The notes under the pieces were generated by a model. The model was not told where the DNA came from. It saw nothing but the letters and a program-made list of their open reading frames with translations, and searched no databases. A stretch of 35,026 nt of DNA, taken from NCBI GenBank assembly GCA_009731375.1, contig BJOX01000068.1, forward strand, positions 1 through 35,026, in the 5' to 3' direction. The position numbers were made by a program, and so were the translations under genes. This DNA is from Paulinella micropora. Taxonomy: Eukaryota > Cercozoa > Imbricatea > Euglyphida. Shown piece after piece: positions 1 to 7,273 of this stretch (position 1 is its first letter; each line of letters begins with the position of its first letter).

Positions 1-397
1 ACCGCACAACCCTCGCCGTTAATTTAAGGATATCGTCGCGGGCTTCTGGGTTTATGTTGTGTTTTTCAATAAGTTCGTTTATGAGTGCGATTTTGCGGTT
101 GTATGTTGATTTATATGCTCCGTATTGTTTGCGAATTGTGGGGGCTGTTCGCTGGGTGTATGTCTTTCGCGGTCGCTTTGAGATTGCTCGCCTCAGTTCT
201 GGGTCAGGGTGTTCAAATTGTCTGACATAAAGCCGACAGTATTGGGGCTTTTTTATGGCTTGGACACGGGTGTTGATGCCTTGGGCCTTGTATTGTTGGC
301 GGAGTTCCTTTTGTCTGTGTTTTATGACTTGCGGGTCGGTTGTGTTTATAATCTCGCTGTGAATGGCTGGGTGCTCGGCGGGTTTTGTGTCGGTCAT
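1..397 (-). CDS. Hypothetical basic protein, inverted-repeat copy 1 (3' end outside window)
   Basis: Minus-strand reading frame starting at 397 and open to the window edge; by comparison with the copy at 4513-4935 only about 8 nt, including the stop, are missing. It lacks six codons after the third codon compared with that copy but stays in frame. Substitutions in the variable patch near 130-165 are silent or conservative (for example Thr to Ile and Arg to Lys). It keeps the DPELRRA motif and the Arg/Lys-rich character. I do not recognise the family. Retention of an open frame in both arms suggests that both copies were under selection or were recently homogenised. Confidence 0.6.
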   Translation of the reverse strand, partial: MTDTKPAEHPAIHSEIINTTDPQVIKHRQKELRQQYKAQGINTRVQAIKKPQYCRLYVRQFEHPDPELRRAISKRPRKTYTQRTAPTIRKQYGAYKSTYNRKIALINELIEKHNINPEARDDILKLTARVVR

Positions 398-486
398 TTT
401 TGTTTGTTGTCCTTCGGTATCTTATATATATATTAATAAATAAATTTTATTTAAATATTAAATAATAAATTGCGGGTGTTGTTATA
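1..486. repeat. Left arm of ~490 bp inverted repeat (partner 4429-4927)
   Basis: This block is the reverse complement of 4429-4927. Base 1 pairs with base 4927 and identity stops just after the shared GTTGTTATA near 486. The arms are not identical: the left arm lacks 18 bp (six codons) near the gene start and has several substitutions. The arm is cut by the window edge and may extend further left. The arms enclose a 3.9 kb segment of small genes and the nuclease. This could be a terminal or internal inverted repeat of a linear replicon, or a duplication; the missing left flank prevents a decision. Confidence 0.9.
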
Positions 487-488
487 AG

Positions 489-731
489 ATGCCGAGAATT
501 AAGCCTCATATTTTGAGAATTGAGGAGAATTTAATCGCCCCTTGCGGGCTCATTGTGCTTGGTTCTGGGTGTCGTAATGTTCAATTTAAGAAAAAAATTC
601 ATATGAAAAAATGCGAGATTTGTCAGAGTAAGCCGTCGGGGGTTGGGTTTAGTGTGTTTGAGCTGTGCGACATTCGGGACGGCTCGCCGATTGCTTTAAT
701 TGAAAGATTGGAGAAATTAATCAAAAAATGA
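489..731 (+). CDS. Small hypothetical protein with CxxC (uncertain)
   Basis: Open frame of 80 codons immediately inside the left repeat arm. A second possible start at 603 would give 42 residues beginning MKKCEICQSKPSG. The C-terminal half holds a Cys-x-x-Cys pair and a charged helix ending in KLIKK, and looks more protein-like than the first half. It is convergent with the gene at 734-1171, with stops only 2 nt apart. No family is recognised. The short length and weak start make this the least secure gene of the element. Confidence 0.35.
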   Translation: MPRIKPHILRIEENLIAPCGLIVLGSGCRNVQFKKKIHMKKCEICQSKPSGVGFSVFELCDIRDGSPIALIERLEKLIKK

Positions 732-733
732 CA

Positions 734-1171
734 TTACGATATTAAATTCAATATTGCCTTTTGAGTTTGTTTGATTTGGTCTTCGTGCTTGATGATTTGC
801 TTGTCGTGCTCATTTAATAACAAAATAATCGCATATATTTTTTCCTTTGTTTTCTTTCGTGCTGTCTCCACTTTTTGAAGTCTGTGTTCATATGCTTCCA
901 GTGTGTCATTAATTACTTCTTCAAGGTCTTGACCCGTTCCTTCTTGTTGCTCGTTCTTAATCAGTTTGTTTTGTAATTCGTTTATTCGTTCCAATCGTTC
1001 CAATATTTCCTTTTGTTTTCTTTCTTCCTCCCGCTTTTTCTTCCTCTCTCGTGTCCTCCTTGCCTCTGCGGTTCTGTCTCTGGTTCCACACCGCACACAT
1101 AAGGCCCGCCCTTCTGCCTTAGGATACCACCGACAGCGAGAGCAATAATTTATTTTCTTCATTGCCTCCAT
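734..1171 (-). CDS. Zinc-ribbon plus coiled-coil protein
   Basis: 145-residue minus-strand protein. Residues 9-29 hold two CxxC pairs (CSRC and CVRC, about 17 residues apart), as in a small zinc ribbon. A strongly basic RTRERKKKREE stretch and a long charged heptad-type coiled coil fill the rest. A TATATAAAC box lies about 30 nt upstream on its strand (around 1198-1205), divergent from the next gene. Zinc ribbon plus coiled coil suggests a DNA-binding or structural accessory protein, but no named family is recognised. It resembles the CxxC protein at 9731-10201 in design only. Confidence 0.65.
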   Translation of the reverse strand: MEAMKKINYCSRCRWYPKAEGRALCVRCGTRDRTAEARRTRERKKKREEERKQKEILERLERINELQNKLIKNEQQEGTGQDLEEVINDTLEAYEHRLQKVETARKKTKEKIYAIILLLNEHDKQIIKHEDQIKQTQKAILNLIS

Positions 1172-1323
1172 TTTTGCCCGATTTCTTGCCGTTTTGTTTA
1201 TATATAAGCTAACAAAGAAATGAAAGATATATTTTTTTCTTCTAAAAAATTATAATAAATATATATAAAAGTTATCTGAAAAAATTCAACCAATAAAACA
1301 AAAAAAGCTAATATATACGCGAG

Positions 1324-1926
1324 ATGATGACGAGCGACACACGAAACGACCACCAACTGAGACGAGAAGCCGAGAGCTGTCTCCCGCGAGTGCTGTTTGA
1401 AATCGTTGATGATTACCTCGGGGCCCACGATTGCAGATTTTGTGGAAAAAGGTCGCTGTGTGTCCGCGGGTTTATAATTGCGAATACGAGCACTGAAAAC
1501 CGACCGCGACCCAGTAAGGGATTATATTCTTATAAATGGGCTTCAATGTGTGATGAGCAATTTATGAGAGACAGAACGAATATGATGATGAAACTCTTGA
1601 AAGGCTGGAATATTTGCTTTATCGGACATAATGATTATAAACATTCAAATCCCGCGATATCAAATTTAAGAACAAAATACTTTAAGGATGCCCCTTATGA
1701 ATTCAGGGCTTCAATATGCCGATTTTTAACTCTTGAATTCATTAAGATAAGGGCGACCAAGATGGAAGCACTTGAAGCACAACAAAAACCGATAAGTCAG
1801 ACCGACAAACAAAAACAAAAAGCGATTAACAGAGAAAAAAAAAGAATTAAGGGACATTTGAAAACGATAAGCAAAATAAATTATTGTGTTGATACTTACT
1901 TTTTAGCGAAATCCAAAACTCGCTGA
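1324..1926 (+). CDS. Hypothetical protein with F-box-like N-terminus and CxxC
   Basis: 200-residue protein starting at 1324 (or the adjacent ATG at 1327), just after a TATATACG box at about 1312. Residues ~20-33 (LPRVLFEIVDDYL) resemble the first helix of an F-box, followed by CRFCGKRSLC, a possible zinc knuckle. The C-terminal third is Lys/Arg-rich and helical. An F-box-like role as a ubiquitin-ligase adaptor is only a weak inference from one short segment. Its 3' end overlaps the convergent gene at 1896-2131 by about 30 nt. Confidence 0.6.
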   Translation: MMTSDTRNDHQLRREAESCLPRVLFEIVDDYLGAHDCRFCGKRSLCVRGFIIANTSTENRPRPSKGLYSYKWASMCDEQFMRDRTNMMMKLLKGWNICFIGHNDYKHSNPAISNLRTKYFKDAPYEFRASICRFLTLEFIKIRATKMEALEAQQKPISQTDKQKQKAINREKKRIKGHLKTISKINYCVDTYFLAKSKTR

Positions 1927-2131
1927 GCTTCTTCAAGTGTCATATTCAACAACACACGGCGACATTCAGATGCGATTTTCTTCTTTCTTTCGTTTTCTAA
2001 TGTCTTTGAAATACCCTTAATTTTTTTTGATATGTGTATCGTTTTTTTGTATGATAAACCGAGATATCCCCGTTTTTCTTTACATACTTTTTAACAACAT
2101 TATAAACTTTGATGTCTCCGCCTTCAACCAT
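1896..2131 (-). pseudogene. Small basic protein split by a one-base frameshift in an A8 run
   Basis: On the minus strand an ATG at 2131 opens MVEGGDIKVYNVVKKY and stops after 45 codons. Just before that, at a run of eight A (plus-strand T8 at 2021-2028), the -1 frame continues with a protein-like sequence (GISKTLENERKKK, MTLEEAQRVLDFAKK) to a stop at 1896-1898. The two parts make one ~78-residue basic, helical protein. The site CAA AAA AAA TTA matches the A AAA AAA heptamer used in -1 ribosomal slippage. A homopolymer consensus error or a real mutation is equally possible. Function unknown. Confidence 0.5.
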
Positions 2132-2233
2132 TTTTATATGAATAAAAAAATATTATTTTATAATAAATATTATTCTTATAATTATATAACCAAACCAAAA
2201 AAATTGGGAGGTGCGGAGGCGAAGTCTCTGCGA

Positions 2234-3130
2234 ATGACGAGCAAGTCGTGCGACTGTGGGAGGCCGAAATATTGCTTATATGATAACCTTGAAATGCGGG
2301 ACCGTATGATTTTAAGATTGAAGCAGAGAATGATGGGGGGCTGTGAGGAATGCTTCAAGACAAGCGGGAAACGATGCGGAACTTGTATATATAAAGATGC
2401 GAGTGGGATGACCTGTATGAGCTACGAAATGCCACATATTAAAATACCGAAAAAGGGGTCAAAATGTGCTTATTTGTTATCAGCCTTAAAAGCGGAAAAT
2501 GCCCTTGACCAAGTTTTGATTATTAATAAAGCAAATAAAACCAATCTGAAAAAGAATGAGACCAAAAATGAAAAAATGAAGAAAGAATTCTCAGCGGTTT
2601 ATCAACTGACGAGCGAAACAATCAAGGAGAACGAGAAGCTGAAAAAGAATGTTATGATTTTAATGAGACGAGAAGAAAAGCACCTTGAAGAACGGCGAAA
2701 ATTAAAAAGGGAAATCAAGCTTTTAAGAAACATAATAATTGAAACCTGCCCGACAAAATCGGAACCAGACACACCCGAGGAAACCGAGCAAGAAGAAACC
2801 GAGCAAGAAGAAACCGAGCAAGAAGAAACCGAGCACGAAGAAACCGAGCAAGAAGAAACCGAGCACGAAGAAACCGAGCACGACATACCCGAGGCCACAC
2901 CAGAGGCCGAGCACATTAAGCCCGATATTTTTGAAGTATATCAAAAGCTGAAAAATTATATGATATCAATGAATTCGTCAATCGGGCGATTGTTGGAAGA
3001 GCACCCCGACAAATTCAAACTCATAAACAATTATTTAAAAATACAATATCAAAGACACCGACAAGCACACCCCGAAACGGAGCCAATAAAAGATTTAAAT
3101 GAGTTTATCAGTCTTTTAAATTTGGAATAA
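2234..3130 (+). CDS. Cys-rich, coiled-coil protein with acidic EETEQ repeats
   Basis: The frame is open from 2027, but the first ~69 codons are AT-rich and overlap the divergent gene's upstream region, so I choose the ATG at 2234 (298 residues). The N-terminus is Cys-rich: CDCGRPKYC, then CEECFKTSGKRCGTC, a probable multi-zinc module. A long coiled coil covers residues ~95-175. Seven tandem EETE(Q/H) pentapeptides follow, then a C-terminal helical region. The architecture suggests a scaffold or nucleic-acid-binding protein. No family is recognised. The pentapeptide array probably varies in copy number. Confidence 0.7.
   Translation: MTSKSCDCGRPKYCLYDNLEMRDRMILRLKQRMMGGCEECFKTSGKRCGTCIYKDASGMTCMSYEMPHIKIPKKGSKCAYLLSALKAENALDQVLIINKANKTNLKKNETKNEKMKKEFSAVYQLTSETIKENEKLKKNVMILMRREEKHLEERRKLKREIKLLRNIIIETCPTKSEPDTPEETEQEETEQEETEQEETEHEETEQEETEHEETEHDIPEATPEAEHIKPDIFEVYQKLKNYMISMNSSIGRLLEEHPDKFKLINNYLKIQYQRHRQAHPETEPIKDLNEFISLLNLE
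2777..2881 (+). repeat. Seven 15-bp coding tandem repeats (EETEQ/EETEH)
   Basis: The unit GAGGAAACCGAGCAA or close variants (GAA for GAG, CAC for CAA) is repeated seven times in frame within the 2234-3130 gene, giving a highly acidic segment. Because the unit is a multiple of three, expansion or contraction keeps the frame. Confidence 0.9.
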
Positions 3131-3174
3131 AAAAATGAGTAAATTTTATTATGTTTTTTTTCATATATAAGAAA

Positions 3175-3825
3175 ATGACGGCTTTCGGCCAATGCTGTCT
3201 TTTTTATTCATCTGAAATATGCAAGATATGGGGGGCTAATCCGTGGGAGAAAGACCATATGAAAAAAGTATATAATCGGGAATACACACAGCACCAAGAA
3301 CTGACAGACGAGCAAATCCAACAAATCCACAGCCAACTGAAAGAAATGAAACCGCTAACAATGGGCGACCGTTTTGAACTCACAGACAACAAGATTGAAA
3401 TCAATGACGACGAACCAGACCCGCGACTTCGTGGAATTAAGCACGAGAAGACCGTCATCAACTTCTTAACCACCCGAGGCTTCAAAGTGTGGAAATATCA
3501 AGAGAAATATATCAAACAAATGAAAGGGAGCAAGCTGAAATTATTATCAAGGATTGAAGGCTTTATTCGTTTGAACGGAGACAAAAAAATATATCTTTTA
3601 GAAATCAAAATCAGAAAAAAAGACAGAGGGCTGAGACCGTGGGAGCACTTTCAAATTCAAATTAATCTTTACTTAACGGGATTGAAAGAGGCCTTATTTG
3701 TTGAAGTGTGCGACGGCGAGGTTGAAATCGTGAAAGTGGGCAAAAACTGGGGATATATCCGCGATATGAACGGGGGCCTGCGGTTAATTCATAAGGAGCT
3801 CAACAAACTGAGGCGGGGGACTTAG
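3175..3825 (+). CDS. PD-(D/E)XK superfamily nuclease
   Basis: 216-residue protein from the ATG at 3175, which follows a CATATATAAG box; an ATG at 3151 in the same frame is less likely. The core fits PD-(D/E)XK nucleases of the Cas4/YqaJ-like type: RGIKHE (Glu ~91) in the first helix, RIEGF (~126-130), a hydrophobic strand with LLEIKI (Glu-x-Lys, ~143-145), and a QIQINLY helix matching the QxxxY motif. The usual first-strand Asp is Glu here. Such enzymes cleave or resect DNA during replication and recombination, which fits a replicon that encodes a primase-helicase. The 3' end overlaps the convergent gene at 3800-4009 by 26 nt. Confidence 0.72.
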   Translation: MTAFGQCCLFYSSEICKIWGANPWEKDHMKKVYNREYTQHQELTDEQIQQIHSQLKEMKPLTMGDRFELTDNKIEINDDEPDPRLRGIKHEKTVINFLTTRGFKVWKYQEKYIKQMKGSKLKLLSRIEGFIRLNGDKKIYLLEIKIRKKDRGLRPWEHFQIQINLYLTGLKEALFVEVCDGEVEIVKVGKNWGYIRDMNGGLRLIHKELNKLRRGT

Positions 3826-4009
3826 AAACAACACGGGGGGCGACCAAGTCCTCCAAGTTGTAAATTTTGAGAAATTCGGCGACAGTGTCCTTCCTCAGTC
3901 GGCAGTTATCAGACCGCAAAATATATGAAACAATATGAGAGAGAGAGCAAAAGGCGAGGCCGTCAATTATGATATTATTATCTTTCTTATTACAATACAA
4001 GCAACTCAT
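3800..4009 (-). CDS. Small Cys-rich (zinc-finger-like) protein
   Basis: Minus-strand protein of 69 residues from the ATG at 4009. Upstream in-frame codons run into a (TA)n array and would give an implausible YIYIYI leader. The protein starts MSCLYCNKK and has FCSLSH further on, giving a CxxC...CxxxH pattern that could hold one zinc. The (TA)n array at about 4037-4070 lies where its promoter should be. No family is recognised. Confidence 0.5.
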   Translation of the reverse strand: MSCLYCNKKDNNIIIDGLAFCSLSHIVSYILRSDNCRLRKDTVAEFLKIYNLEDLVAPRVVSKSPASVC

Positions 4010-4032
4010 CGGCGGACAATAACACGAACAAG

Positions 4033-4036
<4 letters not shown>

Positions 4037-4069
<33 letters not shown>

Positions 4070-4070
4070 C
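4037..4070. repeat. (TA)n microsatellite upstream of the 3800-4009 gene
   Basis: About 16 TA dinucleotides between the divergent genes at 3800-4009 and 4163-4402. It probably doubles as an AT-rich promoter region. Confidence 0.9.
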
Positions 4071-4162
4071 ATTTTTTTTATATTTAACACATCAGCAATT
4101 TATTATTTAATATCTAAATAAAATTTAATTATTATAATATAAACAACAACCAGCCGAGGGAA

Positions 4163-4402
4163 ATGACTGACGAATTTTATGAATATATGAGAAACAGAGA
4201 GAGAGCAAAAAAAGACTTGATATATTTAGAAAAGAGAATACAAGAACACGGGGAAAACATCATTATGGCGAGCTTATTGCTTAACAAACCCGATTGTAAA
4301 GAAGAACATATCAAGAAAATTATATCATATTTAAAAGAATTTAACGAGGATTATATCAAATGTGATAAACGGCTCAAATATATAAAAAATCAGCTTAAAT
4401 GA
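4163..4402 (+). CDS. Small helical coiled-coil protein
   Basis: 79 residues, highly charged and predicted almost wholly alpha-helical (YEYMRNRERAKKDLIYLEKR and similar). It starts after an AT-rich leader containing a short CAACAACCAGCCGAGGG stretch. No catalytic motif or recognised family. It sits just outside the right repeat arm and is oriented toward it. Confidence 0.5.
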   Translation: MTDEFYEYMRNRERAKKDLIYLEKRIQEHGENIIMASLLLNKPDCKEEHIKKIISYLKEFNEDYIKCDKRLKYIKNQLK

Positions 4403-4428
4403 ATAAACCCGTTGAATTATGATATAAC

Positions 4429-4927
4429 AACACCCGCAATTTATTATTTAATATTTAAATAAAATTTATTTATTAATATATATATAAGATACCGAAGGAC
4501 GACCAAACAAAAATGACTGACAAACACGAGGCCACAACACCAAAACCCGCCGAGCACCCAGCCATCCACAGCGAGATTATCAACACGACCGACCCGCAAG
4601 TCATAAAACACAGACAAAAGGAACTCCGCCAACAATACAAGGCCCAAGGCATCAACACCCGTGCCCAAGCCATAAAAAAGCCCCAATACTGTCGGCTTTA
4701 TGTCAGACAATTTGAACACCCTGACCCAGAACTGAGGCGAGCAATCTCAAAGCGACCGCGAAAGACATACGCCCAGAGAACGGCACCCACGACCCGCAGG
4801 CAGTATGGAGCATATAAATCAACATACAACCGCAAAATCGCACTCATAAACGAACTTATTGAAAAACACAACATAAACCCAGAAGCCCGCGACGATATCC
4901 TTAAATTAACGGCGAGGGTTGTGCGGT
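4429..4927. repeat. Right arm of the ~490 bp inverted repeat
   Basis: Reverse complement of 1-486, including the AT-rich promoter segment (ATTTATTATTTAATATTTAA and a TATATATAAGATACC box) and almost the whole 4513-4935 gene. It differs by one 18-bp indel and scattered substitutions, most concentrated near 4770-4800. Confidence 0.9.
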
Positions 4928-4935
4928 GTCATTAA
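4513..4935 (+). CDS. Hypothetical basic protein, inverted-repeat copy 2 (complete)
   Basis: 140 residues, rich in Arg, Lys, Gln and Pro. It starts at 4513, about 30 nt after a TATATATAAG box inside the repeat arm. There is a helical Q/K-rich segment (VIKHRQKELRQQYKAQG), the motif HPDPELRRAISKRP, and an Arg-rich RKTYAQRTAPTTRRQYG. The DPELRRA string recurs at the start of the unrelated-looking gene at 10294-10557. Overall charge suggests nucleic-acid binding, but no domain is recognised. The near-identical copy 1 lies at 1-397 on the opposite strand. Confidence 0.65.
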   Translation: MTDKHEATTPKPAEHPAIHSEIINTTDPQVIKHRQKELRQQYKAQGINTRAQAIKKPQYCRLYVRQFEHPDPELRRAISKRPRKTYAQRTAPTTRRQYGAYKSTYNRKIALINELIEKHNINPEARDDILKLTARVVRCH

Positions 4936-5064
4936 ACCTTTTGAAAGCAAATAATCCTTTTTTTGCCAAAATTGAACCAATGAGCAAACGACGAAAAGAG
5001 CCAAAAAAAAAGGGTTGAAATTACCCGGCCATTTTGTTATATTTTTAATAAGAAAAGGGATAAA

Positions 5065-5143
5065 TTTCCCGGGTGAATTGGTATCAAATGAGCAAACGGA
5101 GCCGATTGGAGACCCGAAAATTTCCCGGGTGAATTGATACAAA
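5065..5143 (+). repeat. Iteron-like doublet 1 (5065-5088 and 5121-5143)
   Basis: Two same-orientation copies of the 24-mer TTTCCCGGGTGAATTGGTAT(CAAA), the second with one base deleted and ATACAAA at its end. Copy starts are 56 bp apart. The preceding TTACCCGGCCATTTTGTTAT block (from 5021) also recurs downstream of the helicase gene. Confidence 0.85.
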
Positions 5144-5246
5144 TTGAACGAACGGAGCCGATTGGAGAAGCGAGCAGACAACACGAGCAACAAGAACCAA
5201 AGACCAACCAATCACAACACAATCACCCCAAACAATCATTCACATA

Positions 5247-5262
5247 AACGGGCTAAAATATG
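5247..5262 (+). repeat. 16-bp inverted repeat, left copy (partner 9119-9134)
   Basis: AACGGGCTAAAATATG here is the exact reverse complement of CATATTTTAGCCCGTT at 9119-9134. The pair brackets the primase-helicase gene and the two downstream iteron doublets. Confidence 0.8.
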
Positions 5263-5383
5263 CTCAACTTATCCCATTTGATACCACGGGCTTTGTTGTA
5301 TGCGGTTATTGTTGAATTTATAATTTATAATTAATTATTTATTTTTATATTAAAGAATATCATACCCAATATATAAAACTGAG

Positions 5384-7273
5384 ATGATTGAAATCGCGAC
5401 TTCGTTATCTGATACCACATACATTGAACTTGATGACGGCCTGATTGAATTTATTATCGCAAGACACAAAGCGGGCAAGCCGTGCGAAATGTATGAGAAC
5501 CTCAACGGCCGTGTCTTCTTATATGCTGATTTTGATTTGAACCACGAAGAAGACAAAACCGAGGCCGAGCACTTAAAAATTATAAATGAACAAATCAATT
5601 TATTTTGTTTAGTGTTTCAAATTGATCGCAAACTCGCAAAGGTAAAAATCGCAAACAAGAGCCGAAAGACTTCATTCCACATTATAAGCAAAGAAAGAAG
5701 CTTTGACAATCCGCGAGAAATCAAAGAACTAATTGAAAAATATGAACTCAAATTTGATAAAGCAGTTTATTCAACCGCGGGAAAAAGGCAATTGTTTCGT
5801 TTATTATACACAACCAAGCAAGGCAAAAATCGGCCATTCATACCCGTCAATTCAATGACCTTGAATGAGGTCGCGGTGAGTGTTGAAGAATATCGCGATT
5901 ACTTGATTTACGCGGGCGAGCTTATTATTGAAAACGACGAACCAGAACCAGAGGACGAAGAGGGCAAAGAAGAGCAACCAGAGGCCGAGCCGATGCCCGA
6001 CATACCCGAGGACGACATACCCGAGGACGAAGAATATGAGCTTATCGCTGAAATATTAAAAGTATTCAAGGCCAAGAAGCCAGAGATATCCACAAATAAC
6101 AAATTCAAGAAATCGGAAAATCAAGGACTAAACAAACTGATTTTATATTTTAGACGGTTGAAACCTTCATTTTGTTTGAGGTGTAATCGCGAGCACACCA
6201 GAGATGGCACGGATATCTTAATTTATCACCGCGACACGGGGGCCGTTTATCTTGGATGTTGTAAGGAGAACAAGACATTTGAACGGCTAACCAATGAAGA
6301 AAATCAGGAAGCCAAACAAGCCGAGCGACTGACAAATCGGCAAGTGTTGAAAGATATCTTGATTGAAGCTTCAAGCCCTTCGTATGTTAATGAACTGATT
6401 GAAGCCGATAAAGCCGAATTCAAAGATGCGGGCTTTGAACCTCGCCCGATTGATACTTCAAAATTCATATCAGAAGATGAAAATATCAAAAATGAAATTC
6501 TTCAAAAGAAGGCGGATATTATCGCGATAAAATCACCAAAAGGCACAGGCAAAACCCAATTGTTTATTCTTATACTGACCATATTGGACCAAATAAGCAA
6601 AGCAGACGGATATGACGGGCCAAAGATATCAGTGTTATTGATTTCAAGTCGGATTAGCTTAGCGAAGAAATTCGTGGAAGAACTCAAAGGGCTCGGTTTT
6701 GAAATATATCTTGATATTAAAACAAGAACAATTATATTCAAACATTACCGTCTCGCCATTCAACTTGACAGTCTCCACAGAAGCGAGCGCGAAATATACG
6801 ATATTGTTATTATTGATGAAGCCCACCAATTACTTGAACATTTTTATTCAGACAGCTTTCTAAGACAAAACAACCTGGACCGCAATCTCAACAAATTCAA
6901 AAGGATAATTCAACGAAGTAAGCAAATTTTGCTTCTTGATGCGAACCTTAAAGCCGAGAACATTGAATATATCAAGAATATAAGAAATATTGAATTTGTA
7001 AGAATGGCAACCGATCGCGAATTCAAAAATGCGGTTGTTTCGTTATATTATGGAGTTAAAACCGAAAACTCGCGAACCTGTAAAATTACGGATAATGAAC
7101 CTGGGGCAATTAAGATGATGATTGAATTAATCAAAGAAGGTAAAAAGATTTATACCGCGACCAATTACTCGGCGGGACGAGTTGCGGCACTTGCTTCAAT
7201 GTTGAAGATATATATGGACAACCCCGACCGCCTTCTTCTTATCACTTCCAAGACAATGCAACTGAGCCCGTAA
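5384..7273 (+). CDS. AEP primase / origin-binding-protein helicase, N-terminal part
   Basis: The first 623 codons belong to a ~1,080-residue replication protein. An archaeo-eukaryotic primase of the herpes/NCLDV type occupies the N-terminus: FLYADFDL (catalytic Asp-x-Asp, residues ~46-52), TSFHII (His ~99), and DKAVYSTAGKRQLFRLLYT (~125-143) matching the third primase motif. A linker with acidic repeats follows, then a Cys-Cys-His-Cys knuckle (C264, C267, H271, C292). A superfamily 2 helicase comes next, with Walker A SPKGTGKT (~384-391) and DEAH box VIIDEAHQ (~475-482). The UL9-like origin-binding family is the best match. The frame is lost after about codon 623 and stops at 7271-7273; the protein continues in another frame. 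Confidence 0.85.
   Translation: MIEIATSLSDTTYIELDDGLIEFIIARHKAGKPCEMYENLNGRVFLYADFDLNHEEDKTEAEHLKIINEQINLFCLVFQIDRKLAKVKIANKSRKTSFHIISKERSFDNPREIKELIEKYELKFDKAVYSTAGKRQLFRLLYTTKQGKNRPFIPVNSMTLNEVAVSVEEYRDYLIYAGELIIENDEPEPEDEEGKEEQPEAEPMPDIPEDDIPEDEEYELIAEILKVFKAKKPEISTNNKFKKSENQGLNKLILYFRRLKPSFCLRCNREHTRDGTDILIYHRDTGAVYLGCCKENKTFERLTNEENQEAKQAERLTNRQVLKDILIEASSPSYVNELIEADKAEFKDAGFEPRPIDTSKFISEDENIKNEILQKKADIIAIKSPKGTGKTQLFILILTILDQISKADGYDGPKISVLLISSRISLAKKFVEELKGLGFEIYLDIKTRTIIFKHYRLAIQLDSLHRSEREIYDIVIIDEAHQLLEHFYSDSFLRQNNLDRNLNKFKRIIQRSKQILLLDANLKAENIEYIKNIRNIEFVRMATDREFKNAVVSLYYGVKTENSRTCKITDNEPGAIKMMIELIKEGKKIYTATNYSAGRVAALASMLKIYMDNPDRLLLITSKTMQLSP

Larger units (their letters stand above)
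4936..5383. other. Non-coding region upstream of the primase-helicase: candidate origin half-site
   Basis: No credible gene. It holds one copy of a ~150 bp module (about 5021-5190) also present twice downstream of the helicase gene. The module includes two CCCGGG-centred repeats and the phrase GGAGCCGATTGGAGAAGCGAGC. A 16-bp sequence at 5247-5262 is inverted at 9119-9134. A TATATAAAAC box lies at about 5371, just before the helicase start. Confidence 0.7.
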
